A stretch of 64,000 nucleotides of DNA, taken from the NCBI GenBank assembly GCA_050746185.1, contig JBOGLA010000018.1:74816-138815 (forward strand), read 5' to 3'. Below, piece by piece: positions 44,911-53,792 of this stretch. Every line of letters begins with the position of its first letter. Position 1 is the stretch's first letter. A program made the translations under genes and the position numbers. The stretch comes from PALSA-188 sp050746185. GTDB lineage: Bacteria; Acidobacteriota; Terriglobia; Terriglobales; Acidobacteriaceae. Below the pieces are notes generated by a model. The model was not told the DNA's origin. It saw only the letters and a program-made list of their open reading frames with translations, and searched no databases.

Positions 44911-45420
44911 TAGGCCAAATCTGGTGCGGCAAAAAGAAAATTGACGAGAACACTTTCGCTTGGGATCGAACCAGTCATTATGGCGTTAAGAGTATCAGGT
45001 CTTGGCCGAACCACCTCATATCGAGTCGTCAACAATGGGTTTAAAAACTCCAGCAATGATTTGCCTCGTTCTTTCAACCGCACCCCGTTGAATTCAATCA
45101 ATATGAAACGAAACACATGATTCCCGAGCGACTTCCGCGCGCGCCCTCCAGGAGTTCGGGTTCATGGGCTTCGACATCTACCTTCAGTAAATCCACAGGC
45201 GATATGTTCTCGCTGGCTAAAAAATCTTCGAGCGTGGTGGATTGAACTGACTCCGCCTGCTTCGCGATGTCCGTAAATTCCGCGAGACTGCCCCAACCCG
45301 AGTGCTGAGAATCGCTCCTATAAAATGTGAGCGTACCACCCACATTACTGACGACCATCTGAGGCATTTTAAGCGATCCTCAAAGCCATTGAGCAGGCAA
45401 TTCGCCTTGAGCCGCGAGTT
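44910..45420 (-). pseudogene. Decayed FkbM-family methyltransferase
   Basis: Three blocks of one FkbM protein lie in three frames, in order on the minus strand: SRLKANCLLNGFEDRLK (ending near 45368), then VVSNVGGTLTFYRSDSQ and LLKVDVEAHEPELLEGARGS (45367 to about 45130), then VFRFILIEFNGVRLKERG and the remainder (45127-44910). At least two frameshifts separate them, and the N-terminal third, with the SAM motif I, is missing. The final stop overlaps the next methyltransferase start (TAATG). FkbM enzymes methylate sugar or polyketide hydroxyls. Confidence 0.75.
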
Positions 45421-45590
45421 ACGAGACCATTCGGGACTGCGCGCTCAGTGATGTCGTGGTGTTGGCTGGTCACGTACCTGATGCCCATATCCCAGGTCTT
45501 TATGCGCGAGCTTGCTTATCACCTTCTGCTTGCGGTCATGGAGCAGAGGTTCCATCGAATCACGATTCCGAGCTCCTCCCAACCCTTTGT

Positions 45591-45596
45591 TATAAT
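45591..45596 (+). promoter_or_regulatory. -10 box of the tRNA-Glu gene
   Basis: TATAAT ends 14 bases before the first base of the tRNA. No strong -35 is visible at 17 bases. Confidence 0.5.
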
Positions 45597-45610
45597 TTCG
45601 ATGCCGCCGT

Positions 45611-45685
45611 GGCGCTATCGTCTAGGGGTTAGGACGGAAGATTCTCAATCTTCAAACACGGGTTCGATTCCCGTTAGCGCTACCA
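45611..45685 (+). tRNA. tRNA-Glu (anticodon CUC)
   Basis: Acceptor GGCGCTA (45611-45617) pairs with TAGCGCT (45675-45681), with a G-T pair at the end. The discriminator is A and CCA is encoded (45683-45685). The anticodon is CTC at 45644-45646 in GATTCTCAATC. The T-arm GGGTTCGATTCCC is standard. No integrase or second CCA-end copy lies nearby. Confidence 0.95.
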
Positions 45686-45745
45686 ACCCTGTTTTCCGCG
45701 ACTCTCGTAGTTTTAAGAGAAAGAATTCCGTCGCCAACCCGTCGA

Positions 45746-45821
45746 GGTAGGGCCCAACTTTCAGTCGGACCGTAATCGTCTAAAAATCCATTATGGGCCC
45801 GACTGAAAGTCGAACCCTACC
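45746..45821. repeat. Long inverted repeat downstream of tRNA-Glu
   Basis: GGTAGGG (45746-45752) pairs with CCCTACC (45815-45821) and ACTTTCAGTCGG (45757-45768) with CCGACTGAAAGT (45799-45810), around a 30-base loop. Total stem 19 bp with a small internal loop. It may be a dispersed palindrome and could also end the tRNA transcript. Confidence 0.7.
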
Positions 45822-46019
45822 CTTTTCCGCGCCCTCCTTGAAATATAGATCGTCCGTGCGAGAAGGGGTTTCTCGTAATCTTTAACGCCGTCTCGCCAAA
45901 ATCCGGCAATCCATCAAGCACGGCTCCCTCCGCCCAGCCTAATTCCCCTGGGGGCTTCACTTTTCCGCGAAAACCATTAATATGCTTATCATTCCCCGGG
46001 GGAGCGTGCTGAACGCCGC

Positions 46020-49000
46020 ATGGAGAATCCGTCAACAACCAAAAAGTTCGTGGGCCGCTACGAGGTCCGGCAGGTCCTCGGCCAGGGCGGCATGGGCCTG
46101 GTTTACCGCGCCTACGATCCGGTCGTACGCCGCGAAGTTGCGGTTAAGACGATCCTCGACATTCCCGACCCGGCGTCCGTCCAACTCTTTTACAAGGAAT
46201 GTGATGTGCTCGCCTCCATGAGCCATCCCAACATCGTTGAAATATTCGACATCGGAGAATTCGAAGAAGAAGGCAAGAAAAAGCCCTACTTCGTCATGCC
46301 TCTGCTGCCCGGGACAACGCTCGATACGCTGATGCGCAAGTCCAGTCATCGCCTGACCGTGGAACGCGCCATCGAAATCATTTCTCAGAGTTGTCGCGGA
46401 CTTCAGGCGGCTCACGAGCGCGGGCTGGTCCACCGTGACCTCAAGCCGAGCAACATTTTCGTGATGGAGGATGACTCGGTAAAGATCATTGATTTCGGCG
46501 TCGCTCACCTTGCCGACACACACACCACCCGCGCGCAAAAGGGAACGTTACTTTATATGTCTCCGGAGCAAATTCAGCTCAAGCCGCTGACGGCGGCCTC
46601 CGACATTTTTTCCTTGAGCGTGGTCGGCTACGAAGCGCTCGCGGGACGCCATCCCTTTCAGAGGGCCAGAGCCGACGAGGTGGTGGATTCGATTTTGCAT
46701 GAGATACCACCGCCGGCTTCAGAGCTGAATTCAATGGTCAGCCAGTCGGTGAGCCGTGTGTTGCATAAGGGGATGGCCAAGCAATCGTGGCATCGTTTCG
46801 CGACCGCGCGGGATCTTGGCGAAACGCTCAACAAGGCGATGCGGAATGAACCGATCGAATTCTTCGACCCCGAACGCATCCGCCCGCGTTTGCAGCGTGC
46901 CACCAAGGCACTTGACGATGGTGACTTTCAGTTTGCCGGGGAAATTCTTGGCGAGCTGGAAGCCGAAGGCCACATGGATGCTTCTATTGGCGCGCTGCGC
47001 CGCCAGTTGGACGGAGCCGTCCGCCGGAAGACGATCGCTCAATTATTGGACGCAGCAAAGGCGCGCTTTGAAGACGATGAAGATCCCCTGGCGCTGCAAA
47101 AGTTGCAGGAAGTTCTCCAGATGGAGCCTGACAACTCCACCGCTCTCGGACTCAAGAGCAAAATCGAAAACCGCCGCAGCGAGCGCCAGGTTGACAACTG
47201 GTACCGCCTGGCGCGCCAGCATATTGATAATCACGCCTACGGTCATGCGCGGGAGGCTTTGCAGAATGTCTTGCAACTGCTTCCCAAAGAATCTCGCGCC
47301 TTGCAGTTGCTGGGAGAAGTCGACCGCCAGGAGCAGGAATACAACAAGCTTCGCCAGGAAAAGGAACAGATTCATCGCGCCGCCATGGACGCCTGGCAAA
47401 AGGGCGATGTGAGCAGCGCGCTTACCAAAATGGCGGTCGTGCTGGAACTCGACCGGCGCGCGCCCGACTCGATGAGCCGCGAGAGCGGAGCGACCTACCA
47501 GAGCTTCTACAACGAAGTGCGTTCCGAACATGACGCCATGAATACTGCGTATGCCGAGGTGCGCCAGAACCTGACGGAGCGCAATTTCAAGAAGGCCATG
47601 GTGGTGTGCCAGGAATATCTGTCGAAATATCCAAATAACGCTATTTTTCAGGCCCTCAAATATGACATTGAAGAGCAGCAGCGGCAGGAATTGTCCGCTT
47701 TCATCGCCACAGTTGACCGCCAGGTCGAATCCGAACCGGACCTGGAAAAGCGGGTCAACATTCTGCGCGAGGCGCTGGATCAATATCCTGGAGAAGCTCA
47801 TTTCGAGGGAGCTCTCCGTCTGGTGCAGGATAAACGCGACCTGATGAATTCGATCGTCGCCCGCGCCCACCTCCATGAGAGCCAGGGAGCCTTCGGAGAT
47901 GCGCTGAATGATTGGGAAATTCTGCGTACCATCTACAGCCAGTATCCGGGATTAAAATTTGAAGTGGAACGCCTTCAGAAGAGGCGGGAACAGCAGGTCC
48001 GTGTCGAATCCAAGACCCGGCTGATCGAACAAGTGGACACATGCCTACATTCGAGTGACTTCGGGCGCGCCATGGATCTTCTTCAAAGCGCCGCGCAGGA
48101 GTTTCCCAATGACGCGGAATTGGAACAGCTCGGGAAGGTGGCGCAGGATGGCTTGCGGCGAAAGACCGAAGCGCATCGCTTGATGTCCGAAGGACAGAAT
48201 CTTTGCGGGCAAGGCAATGCGGGTGAAGGAATCAACCTGCTGCGACAGGCTTATCAGTTAGATGAAAACGATTCCATCGCCCGGGCGGTTTTGGCAAATG
48301 CCCTGGTCGAGCACGCCCATTCGTTGGTTGAGACCGATTGGCGGGAAGCGGAAATACTTTCGAAGGAGGCCTTGGATCTCAATCCCGGCCACCCCATGGC
48401 CAAGACCATTCGGACGCTCATCCTCGACCAGAAGCGCGAAGCATTCATAGATGAATCGGTTTCGCAGGCGCGCAAATTGCAGGCTTCCGGCGACCTCGCG
48501 GAGGCTTCGCTGCACATCGAGGAGGCGCTTGCGGCTTATCCCCGCGACACCCGGCTGGTCCAGATTCAGGAGACGTTGCAGCGGGACCTCCATACGCAAC
48601 GGCGGCAACTTCGCCGCCGCGATCTGGACGAACTGAGGCGCATGGAGAGCGAAGCGGAAACAGCTACCGATGCGCCGACCAAACAGGGCATCGCGGAACG
48701 CGCTCACGCGCTGGCTGCAAAATATCCTGAGGATGCTGAAATTTTATCCTCGGCGAATAGTCTGCTTCAGCATTTGGAGATGCCCGGCGTGAGCGTGAAG
48801 AGCGCGGGCCGGATATCCTCCGCTGAAAGTGCGACGCTAACGTTTGACGGCTCGGCCACCATGGACGTCCCCAAGCCAGCCGCTCCGAAGTCAATCGCGC
48901 CCCCGGTTAAGCCACCGCAAGCCCCGCCGTCGCGAGCATCTGCGTCAGCGCCGAAACCAAAACAAAAATTCACCTTGCCCGCAATACCTGTGTCAGCTTG

Positions 49001-50882
49001 GTTCGATAAATTAAAGGCGGTCAAACTTCCGGCGAACTTCGCATCCAAACTTTCGCCAAACTTGCATGATAAAAAAATATGGGGTAGCGCGGCCGCCGCT
49101 TTCCTATTGCTATTACTGGTCGTGCTCTTCGCGCGGGGTCGGCATCCATCGAGCGCTGCACCGGTCGAAGCAACGCAACCGCCGGCCAATCCAGTTGCGG
49201 TCGCCCCCGCCCCTCAGCCGGCGCCGCCGACTGCGCCGCCAACACGACCGGCGTCACCCGCGATCAGGGTTTCCTCCGACACCAGCAGCGGGAAAGTTTT
49301 TTTCGACGATCAGCCCGCGGCCGACCTAACCGACGCGCAGTGGACGATGGACAACGTTTCCCCCGGTGACCACACCGTTAAGTTTGAAGGTCCGCATGAC
49401 GGAAAAGCCTCGTTCACTTTTTCGGCGGACGCGGGCGCAATTCCGGCCGTCAAAGGTCCGATCTCCGCACACGGCGTGCTCGCCGTGGTTGTGGCTACCC
49501 TTGGGGGACAGTTGCAGGTGCGCTCCAGTGATCGCGGAACCAGACTCAGCCTGGATGGGCAGCCGCCCGTCAACGTCCCCGAGGACGGCTTGAACATTCC
49601 GTCAGTCGCCGTAGGCACGCACGAGTTGGCCCTGGCGCGCGGCAACGAACAATACAAAGTAAATATGGATGTCACGCCGGAGCGGGCGTTGGTGGCGTTC
49701 CTCGAGTCGGGAGAAAACGTCGGCACGCTGACCGTCGTCACCGGGCAGGACAAGACCAAGGTCTTTCTCAACCAGAAGCTACTGCCGCAGGCGACAAGCG
49801 GCGGCCAATTGACCATTCCAAATTTAGAGCCGAAGCAGTATGTTGTCAGCGTATTTAAAAGCGGATTCCAGGACCTGCCCGCCCAAAAAATAAGAATCCG
49901 AAAGGGAGAGCAGGGCAAGCTGATCTTTAATCTCCAGCCCCTGCCCCGCCTGGCCTCTCTTTCGATACAGGGCGCGCCTGCCGGGGCAACCGTCTTTGTT
50001 GATCAAAATCAGATCGGCACCGTTCAGGGTGACGGCACCCTCAACAATTCCTCAATCAATCCGGGGGATCACGTTATCGAGTTGCGAAAAGACCGCTTTA
50101 AGCCTCGGCAGATTAAGAAACATTTCGTTGCCGGAGCAACCATTTCTCTCGCCGCTGCTGACGTGGCATTGGAGACGGCTCCGGCACAACTGAAAATTAC
50201 TTACACTCCCGCGGATGCAATGGTGACTTTAGCCAGGGCCGGTGAAGCCACTGCGAAAATAACCAGCGGCAGTTCGTTGAGCCTATCCGGCGGCTCCTAC
50301 ACTCTGACCGCGCGAACTTCGGACGGACTTTCCCGCACCGCGACTGTTGATGTTGCCGCCGGCCAGTCAAGAAACATCAACCTTTCACTGGCTCCTAGCG
50401 GCATGGCCAAATGGGACAATCCCGGAAACTGGGTTCAGGAGAACGGCGCGTTCGTTCACAAGGGCGGAGATTTTGTGATGTATGACGTTGTTCCTACCTC
50501 CGGCACTTTCGTTTTTTCCGCCATGTTGCTCAAGGGGCATCGCTTGCAGTGGGTGCTGAACTACACCGATCCCGCTAATTATGACTTGTTCCAGATGGAT
50601 GACAAATATTTCTACCGGACCATATTTCGCAACGGCCAGAAAGCGGATGACGAGAAGATTCCCCATAAAGGCGAAAAGAAAAGTTACCGGACGCTGCAAA
50701 TTCACGTTGAGCCAAATCAGATCACGCATCAAATCAAGCAGGGAGAAAGCTGGATAGCCCTCGACAAGTGGACCGACGCCGGAACCAATTCGACCCGCGG
50801 CAAATTCGGCTTTTTCATTCCCGGCGGCGATCAGGTAGCGCTCGCAGGCTTCAGCCACTACGCGGACTTGAGCATACGATAA
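46020..50882 (+). CDS. Giant Ser/Thr protein kinase with TPR and PEGA domains
   Basis: 1620 residues. Kinase at about 14-270: GQGGMGLVYRA, VHRDLKPSN (H138), DFGVAHL, YMSPEQIQ. Residues 280-900 are helical TPR-like repeats with long coiled segments. A Pro/Ala-rich linker leads to one membrane segment at about 1021-1038. The periplasmic part has several PEGA-type beta-sandwich repeats (APAGATVFVDQNQIGTV, NPGDHVIELRKDRFKPRQIK) and a final 150-residue lectin-like domain (WVQENGAFVHKGGDFVMYDV, then FGFFIPGGDQVALAGFSHY). Here the TPRs are cytoplasmic, unlike the kinase at 40113. It may sense wall or surface polymers. Confidence 0.9.
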   Translation: MENPSTTKKFVGRYEVRQVLGQGGMGLVYRAYDPVVRREVAVKTILDIPDPASVQLFYKECDVLASMSHPNIVEIFDIGEFEEEGKKKPYFVMPLLPGTTLDTLMRKSSHRLTVERAIEIISQSCRGLQAAHERGLVHRDLKPSNIFVMEDDSVKIIDFGVAHLADTHTTRAQKGTLLYMSPEQIQLKPLTAASDIFSLSVVGYEALAGRHPFQRARADEVVDSILHEIPPPASELNSMVSQSVSRVLHKGMAKQSWHRFATARDLGETLNKAMRNEPIEFFDPERIRPRLQRATKALDDGDFQFAGEILGELEAEGHMDASIGALRRQLDGAVRRKTIAQLLDAAKARFEDDEDPLALQKLQEVLQMEPDNSTALGLKSKIENRRSERQVDNWYRLARQHIDNHAYGHAREALQNVLQLLPKESRALQLLGEVDRQEQEYNKLRQEKEQIHRAAMDAWQKGDVSSALTKMAVVLELDRRAPDSMSRESGATYQSFYNEVRSEHDAMNTAYAEVRQNLTERNFKKAMVVCQEYLSKYPNNAIFQALKYDIEEQQRQELSAFIATVDRQVESEPDLEKRVNILREALDQYPGEAHFEGALRLVQDKRDLMNSIVARAHLHESQGAFGDALNDWEILRTIYSQYPGLKFEVERLQKRREQQVRVESKTRLIEQVDTCLHSSDFGRAMDLLQSAAQEFPNDAELEQLGKVAQDGLRRKTEAHRLMSEGQNLCGQGNAGEGINLLRQAYQLDENDSIARAVLANALVEHAHSLVETDWREAEILSKEALDLNPGHPMAKTIRTLILDQKREAFIDESVSQARKLQASGDLAEASLHIEEALAAYPRDTRLVQIQETLQRDLHTQRRQLRRRDLDELRRMESEAETATDAPTKQGIAERAHALAAKYPEDAEILSSANSLLQHLEMPGVSVKSAGRISSAESATLTFDGSATMDVPKPAAPKSIAPPVKPPQAPPSRASASAPKPKQKFTLPAIPVSAWFDKLKAVKLPANFASKLSPNLHDKKIWGSAAAAFLLLLLVVLFARGRHPSSAAPVEATQPPANPVAVAPAPQPAPPTAPPTRPASPAIRVSSDTSSGKVFFDDQPAADLTDAQWTMDNVSPGDHTVKFEGPHDGKASFTFSADAGAIPAVKGPISAHGVLAVVVATLGGQLQVRSSDRGTRLSLDGQPPVNVPEDGLNIPSVAVGTHELALARGNEQYKVNMDVTPERALVAFLESGENVGTLTVVTGQDKTKVFLNQKLLPQATSGGQLTIPNLEPKQYVVSVFKSGFQDLPAQKIRIRKGEQGKLIFNLQPLPRLASLSIQGAPAGATVFVDQNQIGTVQGDGTLNNSSINPGDHVIELRKDRFKPRQIKKHFVAGATISLAAADVALETAPAQLKITYTPADAMVTLARAGEATAKITSGSSLSLSGGSYTLTARTSDGLSRTATVDVAAGQSRNINLSLAPSGMAKWDNPGNWVQENGAFVHKGGDFVMYDVVPTSGTFVFSAMLLKGHRLQWVLNYTDPANYDLFQMDDKYFYRTIFRNGQKADDEKIPHKGEKKSYRTLQIHVEPNQITHQIKQGESWIALDKWTDAGTNSTRGKFGFFIPGGDQVALAGFSHYADLSIR

Positions 50883-50958
50883 GCCTTCCGACCATAGTCG
50901 AATGCGGATTCCGCAACTTTTCGACTGATTGAGAATCTACTAACTCAGGTGTTCTTCA

Positions 50959-51636
50959 ATGACTGATGCAACAAAAAGGACATTTGTCGTATTTGGAGTT
51001 GTTGTCTTTGCCGTCGCCCTGGCATTGAAATGGGCAAGCGCGGGTTCCGTAGCCGTTCTACCCGACCCGGCGGTCGACTCTCAGATCGCATCTGCCAGCG
51101 GGAATGAAACCGCGGTCCTTGCCGGTGGATGTTTTTGGGGCATGCAAGTGGTTTTTCAGCATGTCAAGGGTGTAAAAAGCGTCACTTCTGGATACTCAGG
51201 AGGGTCCGCCTCAACCGCGGAGTACGAAACCGTTAGCACCGGTGATACGGGCCACGCCGAGTCTGTGAAAATCACTTTCGATCCTTCCCAAGTCACTTAC
51301 GGCCGGCTTCTCAAAGTATTTGTTTCTGTGGCCCACGACCCCACAGAGCTGAATCGGCAAGGTCCGGATCGCGGTACCCAATACCGGTCCGTGATTTTTT
51401 ATGCCAATGACGAACAGAAACATATCGCCGAGGCTTATATTGCGCAACTCGGCCAGGCAAAGGTATTTTCCAGTCCCATCGTCACGAAGGTCGTGCCGCT
51501 GAAGGCGTTTTATCCAGCCGAGGCTTACCATCAGGATTACGCTACCCTCCATCCCGATAATCCCTACATCGCAATCAACGACGCCCCCAAAGTTGAACAT
51601 CTTCGCCGGCAGTTCCCGACGATATACAAGAAGTAG
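50959..51636 (+). CDS. msrA: Exported peptide methionine sulfoxide reductase MsrA
   Basis: 225 residues. A hydrophobic N-terminal segment (residues about 9-27, FVVFGVVVFAVALALKW) is followed by the MsrA domain: catalytic C58 in GGCFWGMQ, then GYSGGS, GDTGHAE and RGTQYRSVIFY, all standard. The tail EAYHQDY is also typical. The N-terminal segment would place the enzyme in the periplasm, anchored or released, to repair oxidised methionine there. Most MsrA proteins are cytoplasmic. Confidence 0.92.
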   Translation: MTDATKRTFVVFGVVVFAVALALKWASAGSVAVLPDPAVDSQIASASGNETAVLAGGCFWGMQVVFQHVKGVKSVTSGYSGGSASTAEYETVSTGDTGHAESVKITFDPSQVTYGRLLKVFVSVAHDPTELNRQGPDRGTQYRSVIFYANDEQKHIAEAYIAQLGQAKVFSSPIVTKVVPLKAFYPAEAYHQDYATLHPDNPYIAINDAPKVEHLRRQFPTIYKK

Positions 51637-51709
51637 GAGCGCCCTTCTCAGCCGACGCCAGCGAAGCGCCTCGCCTCGGCTCCTATTTTTTTGAGACAGT
51701 CGAAAGCGC

Positions 51710-51767
51710 TTGACAACGATGATTGCGTAACCGTATAGTTACACATTATGCGGAACCGTCCGGTTAC
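51710..51767 (+). promoter_or_regulatory. Promoter and twin operators of the second arsR gene
   Basis: TTGACA (51710-51715), 18-base spacer, TATAGT (51734-51739). Two related palindromes overlap and follow it: GTAACCGTATAGTTAC (51727-51742) and GGAACCGTCCGGTTAC (51752-51767), with 25 bases between their starts; 12 of 16 bases agree. The first covers the -10 box, the second the first codons of arsR. Self-repression by ArsR is the natural reading. Confidence 0.65.
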
Positions 51768-52113
51768 GTATTCAACGGAGTCGGCGTTCAGCGCCCTGGC
51801 TGATCCCACGCGGCGCGCGGTCCTCGACCTCCTCCGGAGGGGAAGCCGGCCCGCGGGACAAATCGCACAGGCGTTTCCAGTATCACGTCCAGCTATTTCC
51901 AAACACCTGCGGCTGCTGCGCCAAGCCCATCTGGTGCAGGAGCGCAGGGAGGGCCGTTTACGCGTGTATCAGCTGAATCCGGAGCCGCTCAAGGCAGTTG
52001 ATAAATGGCTGGAGCACTACCGTGTCTTCTGGCAGGCGAATCTGTCCAGCCTGAAGACATTTGTCGAGGCTGAGTATGCCAAAGAGAAGGCCCACCGGGC
52101 GAAACCTAAATGA
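51748..52113 (+). CDS. ArsR-family transcriptional repressor
   Basis: 121 residues with a winged helix-turn-helix (FSALADPTRRAVLDLLRRGS, then PVSRPAISKHLRLLRQAHLV). No metal-binding CxC motif. The predicted transcript starts within a few bases of the ATG, so the message may be leaderless. It precedes an SRPBCC gene by 69 bases and matches the pair at 14576-15419 in order and promoter motif. It is likely to repress both genes. Confidence 0.9.
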   Translation: MRNRPVTYSTESAFSALADPTRRAVLDLLRRGSRPAGQIAQAFPVSRPAISKHLRLLRQAHLVQERREGRLRVYQLNPEPLKAVDKWLEHYRVFWQANLSSLKTFVEAEYAKEKAHRAKPK

Positions 52114-52182
52114 ATCTTGAAAGAAAGCGCAAGGCAAGTCACAAAAGCAGACAAATTGAATCAATAAAATAAGGAGATTGAG

Positions 52183-52716
52183 ATGGCTACTATCGAAGTT
52201 ACCCCCGATCAGGATGTAATAGTGGGAGAGATTTTTATTGCCGCGCCTCCCGAACGCGTTTATCAAGCGATCACCGATCCCAACCAGATGCCGCTGTGGT
52301 GGGGACAGCCAAACATGTATCGCGTCACCGAGTGCAAGGCCGATTTTCGCCCAGGCGGCAAATGGTCGAGTGTCGGCATCAGCGTTGACGGTTCGTCATT
52401 CGAGGTGGACGGAGAATATTTGGAGATTGATCCGCCCCGGCTGCTCGTCCAGACATGGATCCCCAGCTTCGCCGGCCGTTTAAAGACAGTTTTGCGCTGG
52501 GAACTGGAACCCAGGCAGGTTCACGGCCTCCAGCACCGCGGGCCGCAAAAGGTGGGCACCGGCACAATGGTAAAGATTCACCACTCCGGATTCGCCGGCT
52601 ACCCCGAAGCGGCCAAGGGCCACACCATAGGCTGGACAAAAGTGCTAGGGTGGATGCAGGCGTTTGTCGAAAATGGAGAGACCATTGACACTCGCAAGCA
52701 GAAATCGGCCGTCTAG
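52183..52716 (+). CDS. SRPBCC/AHSA1-family protein
   Basis: 177 residues; AAGGAG lies at 52170-52175 before the ATG. Motifs: FIAAPPERVYQAITDPNQMP, then LWWGQP, DFRPGGKW and a C-terminal helix (WTKVLGWMQAFVENGETI). START-like fold with a ligand pocket. Partner of the ArsR gene upstream. Its sequence differs widely from the SRPBCC protein at 14910, so it is not a recent duplicate. Confidence 0.88.
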   Translation: MATIEVTPDQDVIVGEIFIAAPPERVYQAITDPNQMPLWWGQPNMYRVTECKADFRPGGKWSSVGISVDGSSFEVDGEYLEIDPPRLLVQTWIPSFAGRLKTVLRWELEPRQVHGLQHRGPQKVGTGTMVKIHHSGFAGYPEAAKGHTIGWTKVLGWMQAFVENGETIDTRKQKSAV

Positions 52717-53075
52717 GCGAAAGCGTTTTGACGGCGATGAATCGCGCGACGGCCTTCTCGCGAGTGGCCCACGTTTCCTTTTTTGTTGACAGCATTCTAA
52801 ATGTGGGTGCCCCACCCTTGCGCGGTTTTCGCAAGGGTGGGAATTCGGGCTGATTGAATCAGGGGACTTTTGTTCTGTTTGAAGCCGTGCCGGCAATCGC
52901 CGTTTGGACCAGTGCCTCTCGACTGCGAAGGGTGAGTCGAGCATTCTGATGATGTCCATTCGGTCGTCCCTCGGAAGCTGGATTGCTCGTCACACTCAGC
53001 TTCTCTGGTTCCGATCGAATGGGCAACGTCTTGATCATCTACAGCCACCCGCCCAGGTTCAGTTTTCATTGAGCT
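52717..53075. other. Intergenic region with a REP hairpin
   Basis: No gene. It contains the REP at 52811-52841, listed separately. A minus frame at 52379-52834 is an antisense artefact of the SRPBCC gene. Confidence 0.5.
52811..52841. repeat. Perfect REP hairpin
   Basis: CCCACCCTTGCG (52811-52822) and CGCAAGGGTGGG (52830-52841) form a perfect 12-bp stem with a 7-base T-rich loop. Same layout and near-identical stem as 5574-5602. Confidence 0.8.
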
Positions 53076-53648
53076 CTAATGTGGGCCATTTACCCATCGG
53101 TATTCGCCGTTCTCGTCACGGACCAGCCCGAAAATCTCGCCGGTGGTTTTGTCCTTGTACCACTCACAGTGGTTACCTGCTATCGGCGATGAGTCTTTTA
53201 TCTCGACAGCTTCCACCTTGCCGGCTGCTATATATCGAGGCAGAACATCTCGAATAAAACAAAGATCTGCTGTATCTTTCCTTCCAGTCCCAATGGGTGC
53301 CAGGTAGCCCGGCGCCCTCTCGACTTCTCCCATTTGGATTTGCCAATCCTTTTGTTTTTGCCTCCAATCACGCCTATCATATACATCAACTTTTTCCCAT
53401 ACGGGACTGACCCGTTCCGCGCTCGGTGTCAAGGAATATACCTCGCCACTTTCGACATCTAGAAACCACTCTTCGACCCCGGAGTGCAGAGGGTTGAATG
53501 CAGGGACCTTTCGCACTTTTCCTTCAGCTACCAATTTCTCTAATGTTCTGCACAACTGGATATAGTCCCAATCACTAAGATTATTGGGTCTGTCGTCACG
53601 CCCATCTAGAAGCACCGAACTAAGTACGCCAGTCATACTCCAGTCCAC
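53076..53648 (-). CDS. Hypothetical protein with two repeated modules
   Basis: 190 residues. Two halves look like copies of one module of about 80 residues: LCRTLEKLVAEGKVRKV then EEWFLDVESGEVYSL, and FIRDVLPRYIAAGKVEAVEI then CEWYKDKTTGEIFGL. Each has a helix with a GKV turn and a beta-hairpin with an aromatic and a SGEVY/TGEIF pair. The start is GTG 53648 or ATG 53636, four codons later. No known family was recognised. It lies beyond a REP and next to the radical SAM gene. Confidence 0.65.
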   Translation of the reverse strand: MDWSMTGVLSSVLLDGRDDRPNNLSDWDYIQLCRTLEKLVAEGKVRKVPAFNPLHSGVEEWFLDVESGEVYSLTPSAERVSPVWEKVDVYDRRDWRQKQKDWQIQMGEVERAPGYLAPIGTGRKDTADLCFIRDVLPRYIAAGKVEAVEIKDSSPIAGNHCEWYKDKTTGEIFGLVRDENGEYRWVNGPH

Positions 53649-53792
53649 CTCAAGAATTCAAGGGACAATACGCTGGGGAATCCTGGACAAACCCGGGGAC
53701 AGACGTAACGTTTTCCATTTCGTCAACATTTGAAAGTCGGGCTCTTCCCTTTGAATCTGTCCGCATTGAGTTTTTCGCACAGGCGGCGCCCA

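Noticed and set aside
45611..46019. Possible integration site at tRNA-Glu
   Set aside because: No integrase, no second copy of the tRNA end and no phage-like genes; only an inverted repeat follows.
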